From the NCBI GenBank assembly GCA_023079485.1, contig CM041090.1, positions 12,845,403 through 12,909,402 on the forward strand: a stretch of DNA of 64,000 nucleotides. Direction: 5' to 3'. A program made the translations under genes and the position numbers. The DNA comes from Archilochus colubris. Lineage: Eukaryota; Chordata; Aves; Apodiformes; Trochilidae. Within the stretch, counting starts at the first letter, position 1; the number at the start of each line of letters is the position of its first letter. The notes under the pieces were generated by a model. It had not been told where the DNA came from. It did not search any database and worked only from the letters and a program-made list of their open reading frames with translations. Shown here in pieces: positions 36,001 through 49,782 of the stretch.

Positions 36001-38708
36001 TTTCTGCCCTTCCTGATATCCAGTAACACTGAGCAAATTGAAACAGGGCTAACCTTCATATAATTTAAATGAGATACCTAATGTATAAAGTACTTGATTT
36101 GGGAGTTGTTAAACATTTGACTTGGATCTGTTTTGCTGGCTTTTTACTAATACTCTTAACAGTTTTTCTGTTGGCTTTGTTTCTAATAATATTTTCTCTT
36201 CATTTAATATGAACATTTTGCAGTGAGATTTAAACTTAGTGTGACTCCTAGTGTAAATTTTTACCTAAAACAGTATTTTCCACAAATACTGTATCTGGAT
36301 TGCAAAATCAAGAAGGCAAACAAAAAAATAAGGCTTTCTTTAATGAAAAATGGAAAAATAAGTTTAAGAATACCTCCATTATAAGGTAAGGTGGATAATC
36401 TTTCTGAAGTACACAAGTATTTGTGTGTGCTGTTTTGCAGACTTTTGTAGGAACAGGGGTTTTTCTGACTGTATTTATTAAAAAATTATTGTATGCCTTC
36501 TAGAAATCACTTATGAGAGAACACTAGCACTTATTTAGATTCTATAAGTGGATAAATATAGCTCTAAGCAAAAATGTTATTATCACATGGAGTATTCTGT
36601 TTTCACATAGCTCTCATGCTCAATCAGACTTTACAGAAAGATACACAAAATGTTAGTGAATACTTTTGAACTTTATTCCATTCACTGAATTTTCCTGCAG
36701 GGAAGAGAAGCCTTCACAAAAAATCTCAAGTCTCAAAGAAACCCCTAGAAAAACAGACATTCATTAATATCTCTTGAGTCAGTTTGGGGGGAAAAAAAAA
36801 GTGTTGACAAGAGTTTTTAGTGAGACTCTGTCTAGCAGGTGATTGCAATCATACCAAAGTCTAGAAGAGATTTACCAGTGATTTAATACTGGAAGAACTT
36901 TTGTGTTCAGAAGTATGTTTGAGGAACACACACAATATATAAGTGCTCTCACAGTAAATAGAACAACAGCTGGTAGAGCAAATGCCTTGGTTTATGTTGT
37001 TCTTCCCTCTAATCTAGCAGACAATTGCTCTAGCAATCCATAATCCTTTGGTGACTTTAATGTTAAATGTCACATAGAAGACAAATGTAGCACACCCTTT
37101 TACATCTCATGATAATTAATGCAGGGAACTCAGAAAAGTTAGAAATGTGCAAGAATACCTATTAGATCATTGAGGTCAAATGCAGAGTAGAGCCCCCATT
37201 TCCAAATGAAATCACACTCCTAAAGGACACGTGCCAATGGTAATGATATTATAAGAATGTTCACTTAAGTAACTTTCCAGAGGTTGTTATCAATGTGAAT
37301 AAAACTATTGTCAATGATAAAAGATTATTTTTTTAACAGCAACCTCATAGTAGGCTTGGCAATTTTTATCTATTTTGAGGCAATTAATCAAATAATATGG
37401 AGTCAAATAAACATGGAGTCTTACAGAAACTTGGCAACATGATACAATTCCTCCAAAAAGTCGCTTAGAGATTATTTCCAGTTCACAGCCTACCCCCCCC
37501 CACAGACATTCATATCACTGTAGTTGGGTTAGGTTAATTTTTCAGATGCAAAAATGATGTGTGGTTTTGCACAGTTGGTTTTGCTGAGGAAATGTTCAGC
37601 TACATGAAAGTGCAGAACAGTGTGGCTTTGCAGATACTTTATGTGGGGAAAAAATCAGCTGAACCAAACTAAATTTTGAAACTAAGGTTTTCCTAATAGA
37701 AAAGGTTTATGTGTTAAGCAAAGCAAACTAAAGCTGAACTAAAGCAAACTAAAACTAAAATGGCAGATGTTTATTTCATCAGGAAATTAGAGCTGGTGTG
37801 TCTTCAGTTTAATCATAGCTGTCTTGATCTAAACTCAATTTCTGTAGGTTATATTACTTCAGCTTTATGGTTGTAATCTAAGAATTCAGCAGAGCTACTC
37901 CTGCTCATCAGTCTCATCTGAATGTCTCCACTGCTGTTTACACCTTAGCATTTTGGAAAAAAGGTGTCATTGCTTTACATTTTGTAACAGGGGCTGTTAA
38001 TTCTGCTACATACATGAAGATCATGAGATAATTAGAATAGCAACGAGACAGGGTGAGGATTACAAAAGCAGCAGGCTCAGACACAGAAACTTCAGAACCC
38101 TGTGATTAGCCTCCTTTCTAAGAAGTGACTTGATATATCAAAATGTAAAATGAACACAGAAATCAAATTTAGGGAAGGTTTGCTTATTTTTTAAGAATAG
38201 TTTAAATTTTTCCCAACATCTATGCTGTGAAGCCAATGTCATTGGATCAAGAATGGGTTTACATTAATCTTTGTAGACTTTTGGAGGGGTAAAATGAAAT
38301 CAGTAGGCTTAAGTGGGGCCTATGTTTCAGATATAAATTATATAACTATACTGCTAAAATACAGATTGAAAGGTGGTAAAACCATGGACACAAAAGAGAC
38401 ATATAGTTTGGAAGATTTAAGATGTCATGTCTCTGAAGTTCATATTGTCTAATGCCATTTTCACCAATGAGAATTAAAGCACCATGATTCCTTCTAAAGG
38501 TAAAAAATCAACACATAAACATTTATTAGAAGATATATCAATAAATTAGGTATGGGGAATAGAATCCCTATAATCTATTAGGTATTGGAGCACTCTAATT
38601 CATGCGAAATAGTAGAACTCCCCAAGGACAACAGTACAGCCACTGCAAATTTATCAAGTACACCACCCCTCGTCCAGGATTCATCAGTTGTTGAAATTCT
38701 GGCTACAA

Positions 38709-38756
38709 AAATCTACACGGTAATAATAATGAAATCTACACAGTAATAGTTAATCA
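38709..38756. repeat. 23-bp tandem duplication
   Basis: AAATCTACACGGTAATA begins at 38709 and AAATCTACACAGTAATA at 38732. The two copies are side by side with a few substitutions. Confidence 0.8.
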
Positions 38757-40190
38757 AGATTTTAAAATGTGTTTCTCAAAATTTATTCTCCAAAGATCAT
38801 TTTAATGATATTTAATTTTTAGCTGTTACTTATTCTTTGTGATAACAAACTTCCCTGTTTCTCTACTTTCACCAGAAATGTAACTTAGACTATTGTCATC
38901 ATCACAACTCTAAGGAATGCAGTAGTTAGTAGGAATGAGATGGTAAATGGCCCTCAGAACCAATCCATCAAACTTCAAGTCATTTTAGTTATGGGAGATC
39001 TTTAAATAAACTAGAGAAAATAGTATTTTGCTCCCTGGGGATATCTTTCTTTCACTGAGAAAATTATTTGCCTTTTTTTTTTTAATCATCGCATTTAATG
39101 GGGGTTGGAGGGTAGAAACAGATTCCTTGAAGTCAGCAGTAACTCAAAGAAATATTCCTGAGAAAGACTTCAAGCAATTCCCTAAGCTGCCTGACCCAGG
39201 ATATTAGCCCTGGAAGCTTTTGCACAGCCACCATTTTCACCACTGGAGGAGACAGCTACACTTGCAGATGTTGATGTTGGAAAAAAATCTGTTCCCAAGA
39301 CTTAGCATCTGCTTCCTGAAATCATCTAAGTCTTCTGTGAATTGATAAGAGTATTCATCAAAAGAAAGAAAAGAAGAATATTACTTTTTATAGAATAAAG
39401 CCCACAACACGGGTGTTTATACAGCTCCCTTTCAATGGTAATATTCAGTTCAATAAAAGAAATGCAAAAGGCCTCTCAAATTTGCAAAGGATGTCAGCTT
39501 ACAGGTATTAAAACAGGTACACACAGTAAGAAAGTTTCAGATGTAGTTGTATACTTTTCAGGTGCTTTTCACAACTTGAAAAGCTACATTTGAAAACTCT
39601 GAATTACTAAACATATGGGACCTTTTGCTAAAGGAATATACTTCCCCTTTTTTTTTAATGTTGGGAATTTTAAAACCTCATTGAGGTGAAGAGATGGGCA
39701 AATCTAGTATGTTCATTTTCCAGTCAGGAAATTTATTGGATAGATACTGCCTGTTCCCAGACACTGATCAGTTATATAAATCAGGTATTTGTTTTTCTAA
39801 ATAATCAGCAAGTTCATTTATTTCACCCCTGTTTACATAGGGAAAATGGCCTATCACTATGTTTTCCAAAGATTCTGCTACTTGAGACACTGTATCATCA
39901 AGTCTAATATCTTCCACAATGAAAGGTGTATTATGTTTAGCATACTAATCAGAGGGGAAAAGAATTGTTCACTTCATTATTTTTAGCCCAGCCAGTGAAA
40001 TGTCAAAAATTTGTGAAATTTAATTCTCACAGCATATAAAGTCGAAACTGATAAAAGACAACATTCATCCCCATTAATAGCTCCAGTGACTTCAATGGAA
40101 TTACAGCAAGAACAAATTTGGCCCAGTCTCCTTGGCACGACAGACTGTTCACATGTGCTGCAGAACTCCTTCTGGGTCTGTGCCACTGCT

Positions 40191-40228
40191 CTTTTTTTCT
40201 TTTTTTTTTTTTCTTTTTTTTTTTTTTT
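40191..40228. repeat. T-rich tract
   Basis: A nearly pure T-run broken by two Cs. It could be the A-tail of a minus-strand retrotransposed sequence, but no retrotransposed body was recognised on its left. Confidence 0.9.
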
Positions 40229-43200
40229 AATGTAGACAAAAACTTAAAATGAGGAAAGAAGAAGAAAAGGGTCTACTTGTGATCAAATATCTTTTTTACA
40301 TAATAATTAGAATTTTCTCCTTGGACAACAGAAGAAAACAATGACTATGCTTAATTGGTTGCACAATAAAAAATTTTAGAAGTTTTGGTGTTAGTATTCA
40401 TGGCATCTGTGAGTGTATTCAGAAGATTAATCAGCAGAAAAAATAAAGCCATGGTCTTCCTAATACAGAGGTGTTATCCTGCTCATAAAATTCCAGAGCA
40501 ACTTCTGAAAAAAAAAATCTCAAAATTCCTGCAAAAAAACAGGAGTTTTTTTCCCTTTTTATCTCATAGAGTTTGTTTTGCTCCATGTATAAAGCCTTTG
40601 GTCAGAATCATGTGAAATATTCTAAAACTGTTGTGGTCGATGGGTTAAACTTCTTTATCCCATCTCAAGGTTTTTATGATAACAAAAATGCCAAATTGTT
40701 GATCAATTACCATTAAAAATTGACCATGACTCCAAGAGTTTGGCTTTTCAAACCTCTGTTAGCTCTCAAAGTTGATCTCATATTCAGTAATGCCAGGATC
40801 TAGTCAACATGGGGAAAAAATATCATTAAAGCTGCACACTCCTAAACCTGCATTACATTTTCTTTATTGTATTCTTATCATACCAGTATAGAGTTGTAGC
40901 CATTTTTGCACAAGCCCAGATTCAAAGTTTACTGAAATCAATTGTGTTTCTACTGATTTTCATGACCTTTAGAAAAACCCTTAAGTAGTCAAACCTTTAT
41001 TAAACTGTTTTAGTAGAAGCTGGTGTCATATGCTACCTGCTGTACAGTTTATTCAAGCAAAAAATAAGTCTTTTTGCAAACATGTATTAGCCACAGTCAA
41101 GAATCAACTCTTTCTTACTCCAACTACATATTAAACATGCTACCCAATTTAAAGCCACAGGGAAAGTAATTAAATGTAATACACACTGCAGTTTCTCTAC
41201 AAAGATACAAACTATGCTTTATGAATTAGCATCCGTGCAGATGTGTAATCTGACTGTGCATCAGTTCATAGTTAAACTGATTTTTATATATGTCTCACTT
41301 TGTCCTTTGCTCACCACGTATAGCTACCACTGAATCATGGAATGTTTGTTTTAAAATGTGAATATACAGTGTGATATCATTGACTGCCCATTTTATGTAC
41401 ATTTACAACCTTCAATATATCAATTGTATATATAATTGTATAGTGCTAAATTCCAACATTTAAATGGTTTTGACTCTTGGCTGATAGCTTGTATTCTCCA
41501 AGTAGCTTCTGTTAAGATGTAACTCTGTATGCTCCAAAATACATAGGTCTGGTGCCAAGGTAATAGAAAATAACTGTATTCCATTGCCAAACTTGTTTTA
41601 GATCTCTTCTTCCTTTCAATAGGACATTGCTGGGCACAGTATCAACAAAAAGATCGGATTGTGCATGAAAATCAGGTTGCATTTAATCTTTAGACAACGT
41701 TGCCCTCATTGCTCTGTCAATTCAAAGGCTCATCATGGTATCACTGAAGAAAACACAGAGTGGCATTTCCATTAAGGATTGAGAATGCTGGATCTGACAG
41801 TGCATTGCTAGGTGCAGCATGTGGGTTAGTTTCTCTGTTTGCTTCTCTGATTTAGTTCTTTAGGATGGCAATGTTTTTGTTACTTTTTTAAACAATATTT
41901 TGCACTATCTATGGTGCTAAGAACAATTTATAAAAACAATACTGAGAATTATTTTTTAAAAATAAATTTGGGGGGAAAAAAGTGTTTTCAATTTGTGCTC
42001 ACACTGAAGTGATATTGTCATTCAAAGCCTCTGACATCAGAGTAGATGAAGGTTCTTGGTTTCCTTCCCAGATCCATCTCCAAAACATCACAGACAGTGG
42101 TATTTCTAAGCCACAGCTTCCACTTCAGACTTTTGACCAACAAACATTTTCTTAAAGAAGAATTTCCTCTCAACTTTATTTTCATTATATGACAAAGAGG
42201 ATTTACAAAACAGCATTATCCATTTTTAGCCATGCAGGAAAATATGTGCCTTCTTAATTTGTTTCATTTTTCTCATGGAGCATATCACCGAGTGACTTTC
42301 TTGGCTGATGTGATGTATACTTGTTTCACTTGATTGTTTCCATGGGATTTTAGGATACCTGACAAAATGAATATTGTTTTGTACCTTTGCAATTTTGGGG
42401 CAGTATTCCCAAACCAGTCTTCCAATCTTTACACCAAAAATCAGGAGCTTCTTGATATATCCTCCAACATAAGCATCCTGATTTTAGCCTTTCCTTGACT
42501 CATTACCAGGACATTTTCTGTCTCCTTTCACTGTACAGGAAAGCAGGAGGACTGCAATGCATCCTGAGCAGACTTGTTCTTCATAAGCCTATTTGCAAAG
42601 TCACTTTCTGCCCCTCTGCTGTTTTTTTTTTTCTTCAAAGAATTCTCTTACAAGTTGAAGTATTTTCCGCTCATTCTCCCTCCAATTGTTTCTGTGAAAT
42701 AACCATACACATACATGTGCACACACATAACAAGAATTCTAAATCTTTAAAACTTATTATTTTATTTACTAATGCTATTCAATATTTTTTACTCTTTTGT
42801 AGTGAAATGAGGACCTCTAATAAAACAAAAAGTGTGCTTATGTTATTATTAAGAGTTTCAGTGTCATGGCAAAGACTTCCCTCTTTCTTTTCCACAGCAG
42901 TAGTAGGACTTTTTTCAGTCTCTTCACTTGGAAAAGACACCATTACCTAATGAGAGGGCACCAACAAGAATTCCACATTCTTACTGCTAACTGAAATCTG
43001 CCAAGACTGGCTTGCTCCTTCACTGTATTTTTCTCTGCCAGAATTTTCCTGATTCTTTTTCCAATTCTTCATGAATCTATGGTGAGAACAAATGCAGAAA
43101 AAGCAACATAAGGAAGACGCTTCAGCTTTGCTAAGATTTGGCTTAATTATCATGAATTTTCCTTTTTTTCATTCACCCTCCTGCTCCTTCTCCCCAAAAG

Positions 43201-45281
43201 TACAAGTTCTGGGTTTTCAAAGTCTCTCTGTCTTTGAAAATATTTCAGATCATATTCAGGCTCCTCATATGAGTTGTAAAAGTTATAAGTTATCTTTTTG
43301 TTTCTTGAACTGAAAATTTACTTCTTCAGGCCACCCTCCATGCTTAAGTGACTCTCTCCACACTGGAGCTCAGTTGCAGCAACTGCAGAGAATGGGGTTT
43401 AAGTAGAACTCTGATGCTTTACCATGCAAGTATTTAACATCTGCACATTAACAATGCTGAAAGCACAGGATCTGCCTATAGATTAGGACCAAGTGAAAAT
43501 TTGCTGTGACAGACAGACCACATTTTTAGACCAGAACAATTTCATGTAACCCTAGCCCTTTGCACTGTTACCTACATAGAAAGGTACAATAACAAAATTA
43601 ATTCACAGGCACTTTAAAAAAGGTAACATGTTCCTGATACTCAAGGTCTCTTAATTTTTCATTTCAGAGAAAGTATTTTTAATCATTAGAAATACAAGCG
43701 AAAGTCATGGGAGTAGAACAGAAGCAGAGTCCCCAGAGACATCTAAATGACAGGGAGATAAAGTATTACTTGTACTGAATATTCTCAGTTCACTTGGAAG
43801 ACAAGGGCCACATACTCAACCTATGTAAATAAGTATAATTCAAATTAACTCAGTGGTACTGCCACCATTTATACAGCTACAGCTGTAGCTCAAGATATAT
43901 TCCCCATTTTGTTTATCACATACAGATAAAACCTCCTAATATGCATTTGCAACAGGAGGTAAAAATCAATAGACACTGTGACACTAACTACACAAAAACA
44001 CTGATAATGCAATGTATTTCTTTTTTCTGCTTGGAGGCACTTAAGAGAAAAAGGAAAGCACTTAAGAATATTAATCATTTGTGGACCATTTCATTACATT
44101 GCTAATGTTATGTTGAAGTCACGTGCGAGTAGCTTGAAACTATTGCTTATTATGCAATGGTTTACCATAACTATGCTCATATTCTATTACTCTCCCTTTT
44201 CATAAGCATACATTTCTAGAAGTTTTACAATGGTTTATTTCTGTTTAAAAGAAAAATCAAAACAATGCCTCTGTCTCATTGTATTTGCACATCAACTGTA
44301 CTATCACAGCAGAAAAACCTGTGCCCAGTTTTTACTGAATGGTGTCACATGCTACTTTAACTTACAACATCAAGTGCATTTAGCTGCCAGAATCAGTTCT
44401 TTTTATCTAGGTGCCATTGCCACAGAAGAATAACAGCAGGAGCTACAGGTATGACTCAGACTAACATATTCCAATAAATAGTAATGCTTCAGTACCATGT
44501 ATATGATTCTTATCTGAAATCTAGGCTGCATCTCCATCAGGAATATTTAATACCACTGATATTTGGGTTTCAGCAATACTCTTGATAACAAGGGTGAGAA
44601 CACCTAATCTTTCAAAAATAGAACCACATTTCAAGCATAATTATTACTACTGAGATTCATCTTTCATTGCAACATTTACATAAAATATCTGATACTTTCC
44701 TGAGCCCCTTCATAATCATTCAGAGCCTGTCCCGTGGTTATTTGTCTGCTGGGTCAGAGCCACTGCTTTGACTTGACTATTGGGCCTTAGCAAATCACAC
44801 ACAAATTTCACTGTGAGAAGATTTCTAAGTGTATAACATATTTAAGATTATACCATGGCATTCCTATTTTTAAATCAAGAAATACATTAGCCTGGGCTTG
44901 CTATACTAGACAGCAAAGACAATAATATTTTCCCTTGAGAAAAGGCTAACTTTAAAAAATGATTATTTATGCACTTATTTTACATTTCTACAAATTCATT
45001 AAGTATCTTTATCTTCACACTGCTCTCCAACTTAACCCCGATGAGTATGAATTCTGCACCCACTCTGTTAGACAGACATGAACTGGTGAGGAAATGGCTC
45101 TGCAGGCAGACCAGAATTTTACAGAAAACTAGAAATATTCCCTCTTGTCACCTTCTTGTCCTTGGATTTCAACTGACTAATTAAGAAACAGTAGTTGGAA
45201 AGATATCTAGGAGTAGACCCTTTTGAGGTTTTACCAGGAACCCAAAGAAAGCTGTAAATATTAACACAATTACTGAATCTT

Positions 45282-45552
45282 GTAGAATCAGAATGGTTTG
45301 GATAGAACCTTAAAGATCACCTAGTTCCAAGCCCCATGCATGGGCAGGGATGCCTCCCACCAGACCAGGTTGCTCAAAGCCCCATCCATCCTGGCCTTGA
45401 ACACTTCCAGGGAGGGGGCAGCCACAACTTCCCTGGGCAACCTCTGTCTCACCACCCTCACACTAAAGAATTTCTTCCAATGTCTAACCTAAATCTACCC
45501 TCTTAGAGCTTTATAAGCCTTGCTCCTTATCCTCTCCCTGTTAGGTCTGTTG
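45282..45552 (-). mobile_element. CR1 LINE 3'-end fragment
   Basis: The plus strand reads AGAATCAGAATGGTTTGGAT at 45284, then the CR1 3' UTR in reverse complement (CTTGAACACTTCCAGGGA, GGGCAACCTCTGTCTCACCA, AAAGAATTTCTTCCAATGTC) and the last residues of ORF2. It is about 270 bp, 5'-truncated and moderately diverged, with only a trace of the terminal octamers. Confidence 0.93.
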
Positions 45553-46185
45553 CACACCTGGAGTCAGTACCCACAGAGCTACATAACCTGCTGGTTCAAA
45601 CCTGGCTCAATGTTTCAGGCATGATACGAAATGCAAGGAGTCAGTAGTGGCTGGTTTGGTTTTTTTTTATTGTTGTTCGTTTTATGTATTGCATTGAAAA
45701 GAATTCCATGCATGTAGGACTGCAAGAATTACGTGGCTGAGAAATGTCCCATGCAAGAGAACCAGGCAAGAAGGAGAGCAGTGTTGCAGCTCAGTGTAAA
45801 AGATGTAGGGAAATGGTGACTTCTACTCTTTCCTTTGTTCAGCCCTTCAGTTTCAACACCTGGAAGTCTTTAAAGGTGAGTGATGAAGCACTGCTGCTGA
45901 GTTTTTTGAATTAAAGTTGAGTGGAAAAGTAGTATTTCTGAATTTTTTTTCCACCTAAGATGATAATTAGAAGGTAGTTGATTTGGAATACACAGTGGTG
46001 GTATTTATTTTTAAGAAGTCGAGTGTTTTGTTGTGTTTCACCTTTGGTATTTAAAATAAATATGCCTCATTTATATGTGGCATTCCACCATTACTGCTAA
46101 CAGAGGAATAACAATCAGTGGCAGAAATGCAATGATTTGAAATTAAAAACCCTACTATAGAAAGAGCATGGTTTTGCATAATGTC
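45553..46185. other. AT-rich unique DNA, no gene recognised
   Basis: Short T-runs only, with no gene or repeat family recognised. Confidence 0.5.
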
Positions 46186-46900
46186 ATATATTTAAATATG
46201 AAATAATTTACGTTTCGGTTCAATTACACAGCTTTTCAGCCTAAGAATGCAACAGAAACAGGAACCAAGCAAAACACTCATTTTCTCTATCTGAAGGTCA
46301 ATTTCAAAACCCTGACTGCCATTATTTTTATTTTAAAATAAATATAATGTCCCCCCCCAATTTCTCAAGCAAACAATGATTGTACATTTGTGAAGATTTT
46401 ATTGCTCAAAACCTTATTGACATTTCATTATGGTGAACACGAGCAGCTCCTTGAATGAGTGCTCTCTGAGATCCCATTAGATTATAATTCATTTCATAGA
46501 CATTTTTAAAACAGTAGTGAGATAGTTTCAACATCTGTTATTTTGCCCAATCCATTGAAGACTGTTGAATGAATGGGGTGCATGACAACAGAAAGCCAAG
46601 GTGACAGGCTTAGATTAAACTAATACACCAACAATAGTATAATTAGGCAAGTACTAACAGCAAACCACACTTGTATTGAAACCTAGAAATAGCTGCAAGT
46701 AAAAGGAAATCCCATAACAATGCATTGGTTTGATAATAGCAAAGAATGATTTAATGAAAGAATAAACATTCAACATGCATTCACATTTCATGTGAAGTGC
46801 TCTTGGCTGTTAAGAGTCAAGAGCTCTTCACATGAAAGTAACATGTTTCTAACTCTTTCAGAGATGATCAGCTGAAGGAGCCTTATTAATAGCTATATAG
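46186..46900. promoter_or_regulatory. candidate conserved non-coding block with hairpin
   Basis: Complex, non-repetitive sequence without a coding frame. It has retained CpGs (TTTACGTTTCGG near 46209, GAACACGAGCAGCTCC near 46435) and homeodomain-like TTAGATTATAATTCATT near 46477. The texture resembles vertebrate conserved non-coding DNA. A strong hairpin (46783-46840) lies at the right end. This is inference only. Confidence 0.3.
46786..46837. repeat. near-perfect hairpin, about 23-bp stem and 6-nt loop
   Basis: Arms 46786-46805 and 46818-46837 are reverse complements with a single mismatch (T46798 against A46825). Three more pairs (G46806-T46817, C46807-G46816, T46808-A46815) leave a loop of GTTAAG. 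The pairing does not continue beyond the outer ends. A 52-nt hairpin is shorter than most pre-miRNAs. Confidence 0.9.
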
Positions 46901-49529
46901 GGCTGGTGCATTGTCCTTCTATGTCATCTATCCACTTGAATTATTCTCAATTGACACATAAGTCTGCATTCCCCCCTGCTGCATTAACCAGCCTGAGCAC
47001 AATGGGTCAGATGCTTGGCTGGTGAGAAGCAGAATCCAGTTCACACCAGCTAAAGAACTGGACCATCACATTCAAAAGCTTTTATTTAGTTGACTGTAAG
47101 TATAGAGTTATTTAAATACAATTCACTCTTCTGGTATAAGTTTAATGCTATTTACTGTTCCTTCTCAATGCTGAAAACACTTTCATACAAGTGCAGAATA
47201 AATGCTGCAGAAGGACTGCATGAAATCATAAACATGATCCATTTTACCTGCAACAGAAGATACCCCATAGAGAATTTTGTCAGAAATGCATCAACAGTGA
47301 GATGACAAGAAACAGCTTCCCAGAAACTCATCACAAAAGGGGCAACCGATTAGCAGCCCTTTGCAACCCTCCACTTTTTAAATTCCCCGTGATAGTTTCT
47401 CATAGCTTCCTATGGCTTAGTTTTCCATCTTAACACAATAGCAGAAACTGGAGCCACTGTGTTCAGTGAAAATGAAAGTTAGGTATATTTATGCCCATTA
47501 ATTCTGAGTTTTGGTGCTTTCTTATCCCAACTGGTTTTCAATTTGTTTTTCTCGTATGGTTATTTTTAAATGTCATGCAGCAAGGGTCGGATTTTCATGT
47601 ATTAGACCCTTATTTACAGAACTAACTTCTGAACTACTACAGAGCAACACCAGTTTACTCTCCTCAATAAGGAAGGGACACCATGCATGCATTATAAGTG
47701 AAATTCATAAATAATCTAGATCTGAAGTGGCTATCACTTTCAGTTGCAAAAAGTGGAATCTTATTTTTGCAGCTGGCTTGTGATATTTTGAAGAAAGAAA
47801 ATCCACAAGCTGTGGAAGCTCCTATGTTCTGCTTATTTCATTTTGGTTTATCTGACCTAATTTTAGTGGTAAATAAGAGTGGGTGGGTGGGTGTAAATCA
47901 CCATTTTTCTTTTTTTACTTGCATTAACAAAGAAAACTGACAGTCAGCCAAAGTCACTGAAAATCCTAAATAAGTTTTCCCAAGCGGAGAAGGGCATTGC
48001 TGAGAATTCCTAGTAGAATAGCTGAATAAAAGGTAAAGGAAAGCTCTTCTCCTGATAATATTTGCACATCTGGCACAGGGCTTCAGCATTCTAAGCCCAG
48101 AGGCAATATGCAGGCCACAAACATCCACGGCTTTTGAGCATAAAGGAGAATAGGAAGCTACACTGCAGCAGTTATAACTGTCCATGCCTTCATTCCTAGC
48201 CTCAACATTTCTTAAAATGTTTGAATTTTCTGTGAAAAAACCAGAATGCATACTTTAAAGACAAAACTGGGTTTTCAGGTTTCTTCTTTTCATCCTCTGC
48301 ATAAGTCAATAATTTTTAAAGTCAACAAATTCTGATTCGTATGACAGAGTCCTCTCCATTCTTTTTCCAAGGTTTTATGGGTCTTGTCTACATGACAGAT
48401 CTGTGGGAAAACTCCTATCACTGCAAAGATTGCTGCAACATTATTAATTGCATCTTTAACTATAGCCTAGGTTCTGATGGCTTTTGACACCTTAACTATG
48501 GAATAGCTTGGAGCAACATTGATATTTACAGCCACAAAATACTGTATTTGTAATTGCAGCAGAGTTTTCACTCTTGCTGCTGGTGGTGACACAGTAGTGA
48601 GAATTTCTTTGACAGAAAACTGAAATGGGCACACACCTAACTAGACTTTTAGCATGTCCTAGTCCTTCCTTGGTGACAGCTGTTTGTAAAACAAACTATT
48701 AATGGAAATATTAGTGTTTGCTAGAAATATAGATGCCCACACCAGGTTTAGTCTGTTGTTCTGGTTCTGACCATAGGACAGGTATAACAAATCCTTTGGT
48801 AGAATGTGATGAAAGTATTTACCAGCATGGAAAATGTTTCCAATTTTTCTTTTCTCATTTTCCACCTTTCTAAACATTTTTTTTTCAATAATTTTAAATT
48901 GCATCGTTTCAAAGAACTATCTCTGGATAGTAAATGAATCTAAATAAATTTAAAAACAACATAAATCTTCAATACTTTTGGAAGTGACCAACACTTTTAG
49001 TACATCAGATGTTTAGAGGAAGAGCAAAGAAGATATTCAGTTCTATCAAATTTTTACATAAATGCTGTTATTATATTTGCAGGGTTTATATTTAAATATT
49101 TATTTAATATCTCTTAGAAATTTTCAGAAATTCACAAATTCAAGAACTGACTGAATATCCCAAGAGTTCCATATTGCTAACATAAAATAATAATTAATGA
49201 TCACATAGAGGAAGGAAAATGAAACAGAGTTCAGATAAGCTATAGAAATTTTACCAGCATTGTGTCAATTTTACTTTAAAATGAAAAAAGCTATTTTTCT
49301 GTAAGACTTTCCTGGCTGCAACTGAAATGCACATTCTTTGTAGGTTCACTTTGCTTTCAAGGTGAAATTGCATTTATAATTGCAGGTGCATGAAGATGAA
49401 AATATGGCCCAAATGTCATGGAGATTAACAGATCATTATCATGGATTATTATCATGGATCGTTGAACTTGTTTTTTATATATGTGTGTGTGTGTATTTAT
49501 ATGTCTTTATATATATAAAAATATACATA
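46901..49529. other. unique DNA ending in TG/TA microsatellites, no gene recognised
   Basis: No gene or repeat family was recognised. From about 49470 it becomes a TA/TG-rich microsatellite (TATATATGTGTGTGTGTGTA), directly bordering composite repeat 2. Confidence 0.5.
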
Positions 49530-49782
49530 TGTAGTGAAATGAGGCAACCAGGTGCCACTAATTGCCAGGTAGTAGGCATGAGCCTGTGTTAAGCCCACCT
49601 GTGCCTGATTAAGGCAGGCCCCCACTGCGCATGAGCAGGATTAGGGGGCCAAGAAAAGGTGAGGCTCAAACTCACAGGCTCAGCTCAGTCCTGAGCAAGC
49701 TAGGAGGAAGGCTAGTTGCTTTCTTTCAGCACCGTGCTAACTTAGTTCTGCCACTAGAGCTCATCACCGTTAGGGTGAGGCT
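49530..49782 (+). repeat. shared 5' module, second copy
   Basis: Begins TGTAGTGAAATGAGGCAACC exactly like the first copy and ends CCGTTAGGGTGAGGCT. It carries the same CACCTG and GCGCATGAGC elements. The TATA-like box is altered to CCAAGAAAAGG at about 49649-49659. Differences concentrate in the second half after the TATA-like position. Confidence 0.7.

Larger units (their letters stand above)
33037..45281. other. 12-kb AT-rich unique DNA, no gene recognised
   Basis: Many short chance frames occur (largest 151 codons at 42495-42950), none protein-like. Minor simple sequences are a C-run near 37493-37501, an AAAGCAAACTAA-type array at 37717-37760, a 23-bp tandem duplication starting at 38709 and 38732, and a T-rich tract at 40191-40228. 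Confidence 0.5.

Noticed and set aside
41333..41350. GAATCATGGAATG as a CR1 terminus
   Set aside because: Adjacent sequence does not continue into CR1.
42495..42950. 151-codon open frame
   Set aside because: Composition (Phe/Leu/Ser/His-rich, with poly-T-derived Phe runs) is that of AT-rich non-coding DNA, and no domain is visible.
47898..48251. 117-codon minus-strand frame rich in Cys
   Set aside because: The cysteines have no regular spacing, and no domain or signal peptide is visible.
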